64,000 nt of DNA from Apostichopus japonicus (lineage: Eukaryota; Echinodermata; Holothuroidea; Aspidochirotida; Stichopodidae), in NCBI RefSeq assembly GCF_037975245.1, contig NC_092568.1:17749001-17813000 (forward strand). The letters run 5' to 3'. The translations under genes and the position numbers were made by a program. This document shows positions 40,809 through 53,267 of the stretch, in pieces (position 1 is the first letter of the stretch; every line of letters starts with the position of its first letter). The notes under the pieces were generated by a model that saw only the letters and a program-made list of their open reading frames with translations, made no database searches and was not told the DNA's origin.

Positions 40809-43141
40809 ATAGTCAGCTGTGTATAGTGAGATACATACTATAAGCATATTATTGTAGAAACCAACTTTGAAACCATTTGAAACAAGTATGTAATCAACAC
40901 ACATTCTGAATGCATATACAATAGTTTGATTAAACATGATAATGTGCCCCCAAAATGCCAAAAATGGTTACCGTATAGATATTTAAACGACTGTTTTTCG
41001 TTGTCACCCACGCGCGAGACTTGTCGGTTAAATTAGACATTTCATTATAGTCGATGTGAGTGTAATCTTAGTGGGTACAATTCCTTTCAAAAGAACCTTC
41101 GGAATGGAGAGATTTTTGTCCTTTCATTAAGGACAAGGATTTATTTTTTATCTAATGGGTGCACAGCGAGGTCAAAATGAAGAATACAAACAGGAAAGAA
41201 CAAGAAGAAAGAGAAAGAGAGAATAAAAAACCAGGAAAGGTATAGCATTGCATCGTCAAAGGTTGGATATGTTAAACGAATTTGTACCGGTAAATTTTGC
41301 TTGGCAAAGCAAATTTATATGACTCTCTTTAAAGCTTCATTAGACCAATATTTTATGAAAGTATCTGGCAACAATAAATTGTGACATTACAACAGTTGAA
41401 CTGAAGCTGTATTTGTAATTATAAAATGTGGACATTGCTTAAGTCTAGAGGAAAACGGCCAATGTTCGTACAAAACATAGTAACGTATCATAAAAATATG
41501 TTTGGTTCTAAAAAGACTATAAGAAAAAGGCGCTGCTTGATATCAGAAGACATTTAACACATTTTCGCCTAAATCGTGACAAAGATTTTTTAGAAATTCA
41601 TTTTCAGTTTATTATTAGGCAGCGTATACTTCTACACAATACTGCATATATATCATATGTATATTTTCTCCTGGATTTTATTTTTTAAATTTGCACATTA
41701 ATTTGTTTACTTCCTGTTCGATCTATCATAATACGTCGGATGAATTCATTGGTAATCGTGCGAATCCATTCGTTCATTAGCTTACATGGTAATCTATGAC
41801 GTCATCAGACGTTGTAAAATTACTCATGAAATAGTAAGAACTGTCGTGCCTGACGTGTGTTGTGTGTCTATGCACATGCATTGACCTTTCCACATGGTTT
41901 GTTACACAAGAAACGTTTCACCGAATTGTAATAAATAGGAACATTTTGTTTTTCTGCGCTTTTTTAGCGGCAAATTTTGATGTAAACCTATGAAAATATT
42001 GCATTTTGGCTTTTTGACTAACATTTTATGGATGATTCAAACATTTCTACGTGTGACGTCACAATAGATTAAGACCGCCGTATTTCAAATAAGCCGAAAC
42101 ATTCTATTGGCGCGGTTCGCGTAAGGTATAGGCCTTAATAAATGTGTGGAATATATATCACAGGAAAGGCAATGGTTGCTATGCAAGGATTAATGGTAAG
42201 TTTTTTGTTTGAAAAGTTCCGACTCAAAATATTTGCCAATATCGTATGAAAGCAGTTCTTATGAAGGATAAAAGAGATGATAATATAAGATAACCTAGTC
42301 GTGTTGTTGTTCTTCTTTTTCCATCAAGTGATATTTAGACTCAGTCCATGAAGATATAATTTATGTAAGGCTTGAACAGTGATCCTCAAAAGTGAATAGT
42401 GAAGGCGGGGAGGGCTGGTGGGGTGGACAAAGTGCCAACCAGGCATTTATGTTGGTCTTGTGGGGGGTGTCATGTCTGTGTGTGTGCGTATAGGGAGAGG
42501 GGTAGCAGGGGTATTAATTAGGATATGAATTTACAGACGGTTGAAATTGCAACCTAACTGAAACAGCTAGCACAACTCTTAGTAACAAATGTTAGTCTGT
42601 TTTAATTTTCAGTCCAGGTATTGTGGAAGTATAGAGGAGAGTCGGAAAGGGGTAAGAGGGGAGGGGGTAATCTAGGGGAAATATTAAAAGAAGCTTCTGT
42701 TAATCGCCCTTCAAATTTGGAGTCAATTGATTGCAAAGCTGTAAAAGTCTCCTTTGTTTATTTCATTTTTCATATACATAAAGCCGCTGAAATGCCAGGA
42801 TGTCATTCGCCCGTCCAAAGTTTCACTCGATTGAAGACTCACTCGCCCCGCCCACCCTCAATATACTTTTGTTTTTACAGTATATAAACAAAAATGTAGG
42901 TTAAAACTTACCGTATTATGCCTTTTCCTGGAAACTAAATTCGATAATTTTTTTCGAAGGCCTTCGAGGAATAACGCTTTCCATAATATATACTAACGTT
43001 GCTTCTACAATCTTAGTGTGTTTGTTTGTGTGTATCTGTTCTTCTATTTTGTTTTATTCTTCTTCCGGAATATCTTTCGACTGCGGTAACATTTTCTGTT
43101 TTAATAATTACTGACATTTTTTTTTTACTCTTTGTTAACAG
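40486..43141 (+). other. Intron 3 of the methyltransferase gene (2.7 kb)
   Basis: GT-AG intron. After the duplicated donor region it is plain AT-rich sequence. An exon-like segment at about 42164-42196 (cacag|...|GTAAGT) does not fit the reading frame. G-rich stretches lie at 42400-42500 and 42640-42670. Confidence 0.75.
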
Positions 43142-43701
43142 AAGCCGGAATATCTGTTTTAGATGTCGGTTGTGGTGAGGGCGGTGCATCGATATTATTG
43201 GCTGAGCATTTCCCGAACAGTAAATTCGTCGGTATCGATCTGGTAGAGGATCCAATCAAGTATGCAAATAGTGCTCTGCGGGAGAAGAACTTAGATAACA
43301 TCCGCTTTGAAGTGATGGATGCTCATGATATTCCTGAAGCATGGGATTCTTCTTTCCAATTCGTAATGGCAAGTGACTCTCTTCACGATATGGCACATCC
43401 GGTCGACGTCATCAAAATCATCAAACGTATATTGACCCCGGAAGGGAAATTTTCTGTACTGGAGGTCAACGCGCACTCTCAGATTAGTCAGAATAAAATG
43501 ATGCCCTACGCCTCTACGTTTTATACGAACAGCCTATTTCATTGCATGACTGTTTCCCTCCACGCAGAGGGTGGAGAAGGGAAGGGAAACATGTGGGGTC
43601 GGGAAGACACAGAAACCGCATTAAAAGAGGGCGGGCTTACGCTTCTGTCTGTCCACGCTCCAGATGGATGGTTCAACGTTCACTTTCTCTGCAAGAAATA
43701 G
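43142..43701 (+). CDS. Rv2258c-like methyltransferase, exon 4 of 4: SAM-binding domain (residues 227-412)
   Basis: Terminal exon with most of the Rossmann-type methyltransferase domain. The acceptor is a T-rich tract ending TTAACAG at 43141. Motif I is V232-LDVGCGEGG-241, the glycine-rich SAM loop. The acidic residue at the end of strand 2 is D259 (FVGID), the expected ribose contact. D286-A287 (EVMDAHD) is the adenine-side motif. DSLHDMAHP (305-313) matches the conserved loop after strand 4 in this family. The exon then gives a SPEG-like strand/turn (LTPEGKFSVLEV) and a C-terminal GWFNVHFLCKK followed by TAG. Overall 412 residues, versus roughly 350 for bacterial relatives; the difference is mainly the N-terminal Pro/Gly leader. 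The catalytic fold looks intact, so this is probably a functional enzyme with an unassigned substrate. Confidence 0.93.
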
Positions 43702-46426
43702 TACAAATGTTGGGTAAATTTCTTCCTTAATTAAAAGTCAGTTCTATAGATTGAAATTTTTTGAATCCCCAAAATTTTAATTTATTATATGAAAGGATAT
43801 ATATCTCTTTTTCAGTTTTAAACTTTTATCATTTTTTAAACAGCGCCAACGTTCTAAAACGTCTCAATTCATGAAGTTGAATATAGTAGGGATGCTAACT
43901 TTCCGAAAGTGTAAGTGACCGATAAATCGATGGTATAGATTTGATATTCAATTAGTCATAATAGTTTTAATCGATAATCGATTTCAACGAATAGATTGAA
44001 ATGTATCGTAATTGTTACTATCAGAATGGAGAGGATACTATTAGCGACGACGTTAGGTAATAAAGATTGTGTATATGTATTTGTGTACAACTGGAACATA
44101 GCATATTTATGATACTTTAAAAGAGCGATATAAATTATTCGAGAAAACAGAAATAATTAATTTAACAATTCACCTCATCTATATTACCATTATATCATAA
44201 CAGTAGAAACTAAAAGAATTGTCCGTTATTCTCGAGTTTGAAACTTGTTATAGCGAAATCAAACGACTTATGCTTCAACTTAAGGTTTGAATCTATATGC
44301 GATGTGGCATTTCTAGGAAAGATGGAGTGGGGGGGGGGGTGGTGGTTGGGTTGCTCACGGCGGAGAAGAGCAACTGTATTTAACACAACGAAGTGTATAA
44401 AGAGGAGATGCAAAGTTGGGTCTGGGGTTTATATGGGTGTGGGGCGTGGGTGTGGGGTTTAGTTGTGGGGCGTGGGAGAAAGACAATCCGGCTGGTTTCT
44501 ATAAAAACGTTAAGAAAATGACATCATTTATTATCATTGAGTGTCCGAGTTTCGTCTGCGGTCTGAAGTGATGCATTATTCGTACGGTACTTTATATCGC
44601 GGAACAGGTGTCATTTTGTCTTCCCTATTAGTTGCCAATAGACCCGCTCAGTGAAAGCCAAATAACAGCCCTTCTAGTAACAGAAGAATAGCAAACATAC
44701 ATCAAATGGTAACTATTTGTCGATCACACGGGAGGGTGGGATTGGGGGAGGGGGTTAGAAATTTCGGACCACCTACTATATAGTTTTACTTAACAATCAG
44801 ACGAGAAAAATGGGCAAGGATTCATTTGAAAACAAGAACGCTTGCGCAGTATTCGCATCACCTGTGGTGAACTCCGTGTCAGCTCGCTGGTCATAGTAAT
44901 TTCTTTATGATCACAGCCACTTTCCAGTCGACTTTACTCACGCACCAAGATACTGTTAACGCTAATCATCATGTTCATGTCACGCACCCAAAGCACCTGT
45001 ACTGGCAGTTTGAGCAGCATGGTATCATGTGTCTGTCCGATCAAGGTTACGAACTGTTCCTACTGTTACTATGGGTGCTTTAAAACATGATATGGGAGGA
45101 CAGTACAGAGTGGTATTAGCGCTGGGAAACTTCCCAAACTGGCTGTCGAAATGTACGTGGACTGCACATTCAAATTGACGTGAGGGGACGACGTCACGCA
45201 CATGTGCAGTTGGAATCATGAAATGGCGTAACTGTAGTACGAGTAGAACAGCACGTGAAAGAGTACGAAGTATGAACCAATACAAGGCTCAAGCTCTAGT
45301 ACGCGTGCGTACTAATGGATTAAAAAATGTCATGGAAACGAGTACAAGTCCATGCGAGCGAGTGTGCGTGCAGACAACTATGTGAGAAAATAAGATTTAA
45401 CTCTGTAATGGATTTGATTATATCAAAGAAGTATCAATGTTCGAAGACTTACCGTAATTAAATTTGCAGACTTTTACGAACAAATTGATCATTCTCCATA
45501 TTTGCATATAACTTAACAGCAATAATGTATTCCAGTGACAAAAAAAAATGATATCGACGAAAAATATTAATTTTTACTTTTACGAGGTTTTGCACATGAT
45601 GTTTAATACAATTGAAAACTCGAAAATTTCTTGTAAAATTGAACAAAATTAATTACAATGTAAATTAAAGTTCATGGTGAGCGTGAGGTATAAACCACGC
45701 AAACTCTGAATTTCCATTGATAACATACAGGTGCAGAGTTCTCCTGCAAAAGCATTTGAAAAAAAGAAAGAAAATCGGTTTTTATGCTGTATATATATAA
45801 TTTCATGTATATAGTAATAAATATTACGTTCTCACTTCACTTTGAATTTGGGTATATATCGGAGACGGTATCATTTGCTTTGTTAAAATTATTTTTTGTT
45901 TAGGGAATATTTAAAAGAATACATTATATAACATTGAAAAGAAATATATTGTAGCAGTTTTGTCTATTTGTTGCTTCCCTCTCGTTGAGCTATCTTCCTC
46001 GCCGATTAGTTTATATATCCAGCCGTATAGGAGGAAGGGATGGGGTGCGTGGTTGTTAAGGCTGTTATGTATTATATTTCAAAATGATTTTAATGTTAAG
46101 GCAAAACAAAAAAGCGGTTTAGCTATACCCAGCTCTACGGACTTGAGCCGCGAAACGATTACATTGGGGTCTTCCGAATGGAAATGATTACATGAGGCTC
46201 TCCGAAAGCGATTGAACCCCCCCTTAAGGTAATGGGCTCCGGGCCTCACCCCGGCTCGACCTCCTTGCGTTACGCCGCTCATGGGTTTTGTTCTGAATAT
46301 CAAATGAAACGACGTGATATGTGACTGGGTATTGTGGGCCGCAGAAATACACAGAGAGACTCACACTCACCCGTAATTTGGATTCATAGTGAGTTATAAA
46401 TGACTGTACGCAGAGAAACTAAGTTA
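43702..46426. other. 3' flank of the methyltransferase gene and gene-free stretch
   Basis: Contains the candidate poly(A) signal at 44059 and G-rich sequence at 44325-44480 ('gtgggg' phrases). 46050-46283 is a low-copy-looking repeat whose right end, read in reverse complement (GAGCGGCGTAACGCAAGG), resembles the hAT-like motif at 270. No further gene is supported. Confidence 0.5.
44059..44064 (+). terminator. Candidate poly(A) signal for the methyltransferase gene
   Basis: AATAAA lies 358 bp after the stop codon and is followed by a GT-rich stretch (gattgtgtatatgtattt), the usual layout of signal plus downstream element. I found no closer canonical hexamer after 43701. The cleavage site itself cannot be read from sequence. 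Confidence 0.45.
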
Positions 46427-47848
46427 CACTCACTGGACTCACAGTCTCGGAATTATTGGACTATGCGGTTACGTAATTAGATTTACTTATATTACACTTA
46501 CAGGGGCTCGAGATCTTTGTACACAGAGTAGCATAATAAAAAGCATTGGACTAAATTTGAGTCGAAATCATTGTAAGTAATTATTAGATTCCCTGGACTC
46601 AAAGTGACTTGGAATCTTTGGACTCGAAATGACGCGGAAGCCAGGATTCTTAGTAACGTAAAACAACTCATTCAGACTCAGAGTGACTCAGAGTCACTGG
46701 ACTCAAAATAGTGTAACTAGACTCATTTGACTCAGAGTAAAGTAATGAGGCTTATTGGAATCAAATTGGCGTGATTAGACACATTAAACTAAGAGTGACT
46801 CGGAATCATTGGACTTAAATTAACGTAAGACGACTCATTGGACTAAGAGTGACATAATTAGACTCATTGGACTTAGAGTGATGTAATTATACTCATTGGA
46901 CTCAGAGTGATGCGGAATCATTGGATTCAGAAAAACTTAACAAGACTTATTGGGCTCAGAATAACGACGACTTATTGGACTTAGAGTGACGTAATTAGAC
47001 TCATTGGACTAAGAGTGACATAATTAGACTCATTGGACTTAGAGTGATGTAATTATACTCATTGGACTCAGAGTGATGCGGAATCATTGGATTCAGAAAA
47101 ACTTAACAAGACTTATTGGGCTCAGAATAACGACGACTTATTGGACTTAGAGTGACGTAATTAGACTCATTGGACTAAGAGTGACATAATTAGACTCATT
47201 GGACTAAGAGTGATGTAATTATACTCATTGGACTCAGAGTGATGCGGAATCATTGGATTCAGAAAAACTTAACAAGACTTATTGGACTAAGAATAACGAC
47301 GACTTATTGGACTTAGAGTGACGTAATTAGACTCATTGGACTAAGAGTGACATAATTAGACTCATTGGACTAAGAGTGATGTAATTATACTCATTGGACT
47401 CAGAGTGATGCGGAATCATTGGATTCAGAAAAACTTAAGAAGACTTATTGGACTCAGAATAACGACGACATATTGGACTTAGAGTGACGTAATTAGACTC
47501 ATTGGACTAAGGGTGACGTAATTAGACTCATTGGACTCAGAGTGACGTAATTAGACTCATTGGACTCAGAGTGACGTAATTAGAGTCATTGGACTTACAC
47601 TGACGTAATTAGACTCAGAGTGACGTAATTAGAGTCATTGGACTCAGAGTGACGTAATTAGACTCAGAGTGACGTAATGAGACTCATTGGACTAAAAGTG
47701 ATGCGGAATCATTGGATTCAGAAAAAAACTTAAGAAGACTCATTACACTCAGAAGTAACGTAAGACGACTCATTTGGACTAAGAATGACTCGGAATCATT
47801 GGACTAAGAGTAAGTTTTGAAGACTAATTTGGACTTAGAGTGACATAA
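46427..47848. repeat. Minisatellite, unit about 27-33 bp, with 166-bp higher-order repeat
   Basis: Tandem variants of 'gactcattggactcagagtg' followed by 'acgtaatta' or 'atgcggaatc'. Between about 46840 and 47535 a five-subunit block repeats with an exact 166-bp period; the anchor 'actwagagtgatgtaattat' occurs at 46871, 47037, 47203 and 47369. Outer units are more diverged, as expected of unequal exchange. TGACGTAA occurs about eleven times from 46987 to 47680. Confidence 0.95.
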
Positions 47849-48266
47849 AAAACGGCGACAAAATTCTGAACAAGATCAACTATACAAAGAAAAATAATAA
47901 AGTTCCAAATTTAAATTGGAATTTGTTACCACGAGTCATCTCTAGAGGTTATTAGTGCATGCAAGTTTGACCAGAGTATTAGAGGGCAGTATGCTCAAAT
48001 TCTATCATATTTACAAAAAAGATTGAACCGTAACAGTGATGCGAAATTCCTACGCTATAGAATTGTGGTATAATCAGCTTTGAAATTTACAAGCAAAAGA
48101 AGGGGATGGAGAGACCTTTAGATACAAACGAAAATCTCTTGCTTTTCTGATTCTTTCTTTTTCTTTTCTTTCTTAATTCACTCTTCAAATTAGCCTTTTA
48201 GAAAACATACAGCCTTTTCTGAGAATAGTGTCTTGTAAAACTTTATATAGATTAATGTTACCTTAA

Positions 48267-48621
48267 TAGCATTGAAGACTCGCCCCAAACCTCGTGCCGC
48301 TGTCTGAAAAAGTTTCCGTTACTTGCAAGTGAAGTTCTGTTTGTGTCGCTACAAAATGCAGACAGTAATGAAACCTGATACATTGTTATCTTTATCTATA
48401 AACTTGAAATGTCCAGCGCTGCTATATACACTGTGTTGTGGGTATTGACCGTAGCTGCATATATTGACTGTACACTAGTGTCTAATTACCGACCGTAGCA
48501 AGCTGTGTGTGTATTTTATGGGATCGATGGTGGTGTCTAACACTTCTGTTACACCTCATTCGAAACTATAGGTCAGATTACCGGCATCAGACGTTTCTTT
48601 GTGCGCGAGTCTTCACTGCCT
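48267..48621. mobile_element. TTAA-flanked MITE, copy 2 (355 bp)
   Basis: Same family and orientation as 39486-39843, flanked by TTAA at 48263-48266 and 48622-48625. The left end is slightly mutated (TAGCATTGAAGACTCGCCCC); the right end read in reverse is AGGCAGTGAAGACTCGCGCA. The interior shares 'gctacaaaatgcagacagta' and 'cactgtgttgtgggtattga' with copy 1. Confidence 0.85.
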
Positions 48622-48625
48622 TTAA

Positions 48626-51600
48626 GCTACGCTGGGCGTACGCTTCTGTTTATTGTTAACATCTTTAAAGTAAATTTATTTATATGTGGTGAGTCGAGAT
48701 AACAGACATCCGATATATGATGACTTCACAGTTACCATGGGAACCCGACATCTTGAAAATCCTCTCCAAAGTTGTAACCTGCCGCCAGTGATAGAGGAGA
48801 GTGTGTCACGATAAGTGGAGACATCGTCCATAAATAGTTGAACTGGATGAATATTTGATGAATTTATAACCCCAAAAGTGAAAAGATTAATTAAATCCCT
48901 TAGTTAAACTGAAGGCTCAACACAGATGTGATCAGACCCCAGATGTTGCAAAAATCTGAGTTCTGTTTTCATGCAGACTAATACAGCTAACATATACACC
49001 TATATGAAGACAACAGGAGATGGGAGAACTAAGAATATCCTGGCAGCAGTGTGAGCTACCTTATGTCAAGTTGTGTGGAGACCATTGATTCAAATATAAT
49101 ATACACAAACAGACAGACACACTTACAGACAGACAGACAGACAGACAGACAGAGACCCTGAATAGAGAACAAAAGTCGGTCGTCTCACGATATTTTATAG
49201 AGAAGAATTTCTAAGAACAGTTAGTGTAGTTCTTAATAGTTCTACATAATTGCTAGACCCCCCCCCCCCCCTCTGCCATCATCAACCGAAATAGCTGACT
49301 TGACTTAACAAGTGTAATCCTTGGCTCATGATATGCTCCATCGCCATAGGCTTCCTGCAAGTAGTAAATGCCCTCCTTGTAAACATGGGGCTTGAGGGAA
49401 AGAGTGTGCCACCCCCCCCCCCTTCAGTCCTCTCCTCGCCTTCAAAGGAAACAAATTAAATAAAGCTAAAGCCATGCATACAACATGATTACATCATTTT
49501 CTGTCGCTATCATTTCATTCTTTTCTCTTATTTTATTCCTCCCTTTGTCATCTTTTTTTTTTACTGTCTTTGTATTAGTCCAAGGTGACTGGGCTGAATG
49601 TAACCACATTCAAATTGTTTGACTGTATCAAGACTATATAGTTAGACCATGATAACATGTATAGGCTATACAAGGTCTATATAACTCATGTTACAGGGTA
49701 TCACACCCCGGCGGGGGATGGGGCGGGGCGGGCGTTGCAGTAAATTTCACAGCATATATCTTTGTGGTGGCGTGGTTCTACTACAATTTCAGCTTAATTT
49801 AACATTGGTTCGATTCCATGCCCAACTCCCGATTTCTAATATTTGTCAGGGTCCCTGGGTTAACTAATTAGTTAGAGCTTAAAAATGTAACATACAGTTA
49901 AAAAGTACAAGAGAAAGACAAAGATAATAAAACATCATGGTCTTGTTCATCCATAGTACATCAGAGGTTATTACCGAATAAATGTATGACAATTTGAACT
50001 CATAAATTTATGTAATGGGGAGAAGCTTCTTTGAAAACATTACAAAATGTATTTATAGGAATATTCCCGTGGCTGAAGTTGATTGATTGAAAAAAAAGCC
50101 GGACATTTTCTGCATCTGTTTATAGGTCATATCCACGTCCTCATAGCATTTTATAAAGCGACGATATTCATTTGTCAAATTTTGTGATATTTTGTTAATG
50201 CACCTGGCAACAACACAGTGAATGACCCTACCGTGACGATTGAGCTAAAAATTGTTTATGTTTCTCTTCATAATATTTTAATCATTTCTCCACAAGCGAA
50301 AAACAAAATTTGTCCAAAGAAAGTTTCAAAATGCATTATTCATTGACAGTTAAACAAATATTTCCCAAATGTATCACATTTCAAGGATAAATAAACAGGA
50401 AGAGTTTAAATACAAACTCAAAGACTTTGAAGAAACTCTACCATGATGACGTAACATACCACCTACTGTGATCCACTTGATGGAGTGTGGAATGATTTAG
50501 CCTGTCAAAATAAAGTTTACATTCAGTCAACCACATCTCTCCCGAGTTGAGTTTTTGGGAACAATATTGAGAGATGGAGTTTTCAACTAACAAAATGGAG
50601 TCCTTTTCTCCTCCATTGTCTGTCACCCGAATATTCCTTTAATTGTAATTATGCGAGAAAGGGATAATGAAAAGATAACTTGCGAGGAAGCAGATCAATA
50701 ACGAGAAAATAAATTCCATAATTTGAAACAAATTTCGAACAAAATGATTTTATCAAATCATAACTTGGATCCCAATATCGATGATGCTGATATATGTATG
50801 TTTATGTTACTGTTATACTGATAACGTTTTCCACATTGAATGAGTCATGCACTATTATTGCGCCATGCAATGAATCACTTGGAATGTTTTTGACAATGTG
50901 AAAAGACAACTTGCCCGGGATGAATTTAATTTTTTTTTTGGTTAAATATGATATGATTCATAATGAATGCACAATTGAAATACTGAGCCTGATTAAAATC
51001 CATTCAAGCATGCAAAGGAGTCTGTATAATTAAAGATATAATTAAAGTAGTTTTATGCGATATAAGATAGACAACAACATTTTTATAGTGGAATTATATT
51101 ATGGTCCTTTTGTTTATACTCACTGAAAGAATAGACTTCACAACAGCATGCATTATAAATAACATATATAGCCTAATTTAGCTATATCAGCTTGTACATT
51201 TAACAACATGAATGTTTATACTAATAGCCGATCATTAATAATCCAAGGCCACCGTGTCAAAGGTCACAAGCACGTACAATAGTGAAAATGTAAGGAAGCC
51301 TTCAACATCTCTTTTTAGCAAATAATGAGACAATCTGAAGATGTCGTTCTTTTCGTCTTTTCTGGTCATACTGCTACGTTTATTAAATAAGCGCGTCTTC
51401 TCCTTAATCTAATTCGATTCGGTTTTAATGTTGAAATATAATTGCTAAAGTGCCCATAGCTACAGGCAAACATCTAACATGAGTAACACTTGTCTTAAAA
51501 TAACACATTGCTTCAAATCAATCGAATGATTCAAGCCTATACTTAGCTATACTCAGTTGGCCTGAGGGAAAGACATCCATTCTTGACATAATGAGATTTA

Positions 51601-52443
51601 TTGACGCTGCTGGTTTCATAGAAGGTCCAGAATCAGTTATTTTAACTTCATGATATAGTTAAACAAGAATATAGATAAATTGTTAATATTTTGAAATTGA
51701 AGATTTTTCCCACTCATACTCTTTTAGACTTTTCTGCAAATTACAATCATTCCTATTATGTTTTGAGGTCATTCACTTTGTTACCTGCAGAATGATGACA
51801 AGGAATTCTCAGAGTATTCATTGAAAATCAAATATCATGAACGAATACAAATTATGGTTGTACGCGTGATGAAGAACCGTATAAATGTATACTAACTTGA
51901 AAACCAGCAATGATGACGTAGCCTACAAAGAAAGGAATGGTTACTACATACATGCTGTTGAAACAATGCACGCCCATCACCATGCTTCATTAGTTATGTA
52001 ATGACAGGCTATAGGCATATGCTAGTAATGTAACTTTTGAAGTTGGTTTTCTTGCATCTAAAATCAAAACCCGGTGGGATCAAGCATACGTTTAATTTTA
52101 CAGCATAAATATAATTTCATATATACTACCGGCCAGTCTTATCTTTCGTTCCCATTATAACTCCCCACCCATTCGCAAATCAGCACTATTTATTTACGCA
52201 ATTTGGGGTGACGCAGGGAGGAGCCGTCTAATTCTAATTCGCTCTTCCTCCTCACTAAGTTTGCTGTTCATCTAGAATTTCTTTACTGAAAATCTCACTT
52301 ATTTAGCGAAAGGAAAGTTTGCCAAGGACAGGACTATCCCGTCCCTTTTCCGATTACGCAAAATCTTTAAAGTTTAACGTAAGTTTAACGTAATAAAAGG
52401 CAAATCCATGTAGTTTTCAGCACCATATTACAAGTAAACACAT
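48626..52443. other. Gene-free stretch
   Basis: Contains (GACA)n at about 49128-49151, C runs at 49258-49271 and about 49411-49422, and G-rich sequence at 49708-49733. The dispersed repeat copy at 50057-50270 is listed separately. No exon for the TRIM gene was recognised on the minus strand here. Confidence 0.5.
50057..50270. repeat. Dispersed repeat, copy B (relative at 13356-13562)
   Basis: See copy A for the shared phrases. Same orientation, strongly diverged, family unassigned. Confidence 0.55.
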
Positions 52444-52451
52444 ATGTAAGA

Positions 52452-53072
52452 CAAGGGCGGCGGAACCGGGGGTGGGGCACAGGGGGCACGTGCCCCCCAC
52501 TTTTCCTCAGGTTAAAAATGTGCCCTTTTTCTACATAAAAATTGAGGTGTCTCAAGTTAGCAAGAGGCAAGGGAACCAGAATGAACACTCGGGAAGGGCC
52601 GTTTCCGGCCATCTGAGGGGTTTGTAAAACCAAAAATTTTCTTGTACGCTCCGCGCCAACCGATGGTGGCGCTCCGCTCAGATAGTCGTGCATACAACTT
52701 TGCAAATCCTGGCTACGCCCTGACTTTTAATGAACTTCTGTGGGTCAAATTAAAGCTATTTCGAGTGGAAAAAATATTAACGAGAAATAAACTCTAATTC
52801 GGATGGTTCCTACATTAGCAACTAGCATGATTTCACCTAATTTTCTCAAAAGAAAACTAATTGTTCCTTGTTTCCCAATTTGCACATTGGATATTGCAGT
52901 GCTAGTGTGCATATTTTCCTTGAGGGGGGGGGGGGGTGCAAATAAGATAATACAATGAGAGTAATAAAGGGTACTAAATATCAGGCTGCATCAGTCCAAT
53001 CGAATTTCTGCAAAGTGCACTTTGATATCGGTGCCCCCCCCCCCCAGATTAAAAGTGTTTCCGCCGCCCTTG
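52452..53072. mobile_element. hAT MITE with perfect 8-bp target-site duplication (621 bp)
   Basis: Terminal inverted repeats CAAGGGCGGCGGAACC and (reverse complement of the right end) CAAGGGCGGCGGAAAC. The direct repeat ATGTAAGA flanks both sides (52444-52451 and 53073-53080). An 8-bp duplication with CA-starting G-rich termini is diagnostic of hAT transposons. It encodes no transposase, so it is non-autonomous. It ends 196 bp beyond the TRIM stop codon and includes G and C homopolymer runs near 52926-52936 and 53034-53046. Confidence 0.92.
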
Positions 53073-53267
53073 ATGTAAGATATAATTGGTTAGCATACAA
53101 TGCCAATTTGCGATAACTCGTTTAACTAATGTTTATACGACATGACCCCATACTAATACGGATGTCCAAGTTTTGCTCCGAGTAGGTTGGGTATACAACT
53201 TGCATATATGTAATTATGCCTGGAACACGAGTAACAAGTAAGGACTCACTATACCCTAGTCCGCGCC

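Noticed and set aside
42164-42196. Exon-like segment in intron 3 (cacag ... strong GTAAGT donor)
   Set aside because: As bounded (32 nt) it breaks the frame into exon 4. The direct exon 3 to exon 4 join gives the family sequence without a gap. An alternative 27-nt boundary would keep frame but adds residues not expected in the family.
46427-47848. Possible CRISPR-like array
   Set aside because: Units are contiguous variants without unique spacers, and the context is clearly eukaryotic.
49760-49830. B-box-like GGTTCGATTCC, possible tRNA gene
   Set aside because: No acceptable A box and no cloverleaf stems around it.
52385-52705. 106-residue minus-strand ORF
   Set aside because: Lies across the hAT MITE terminus and is non-coding transposon sequence.
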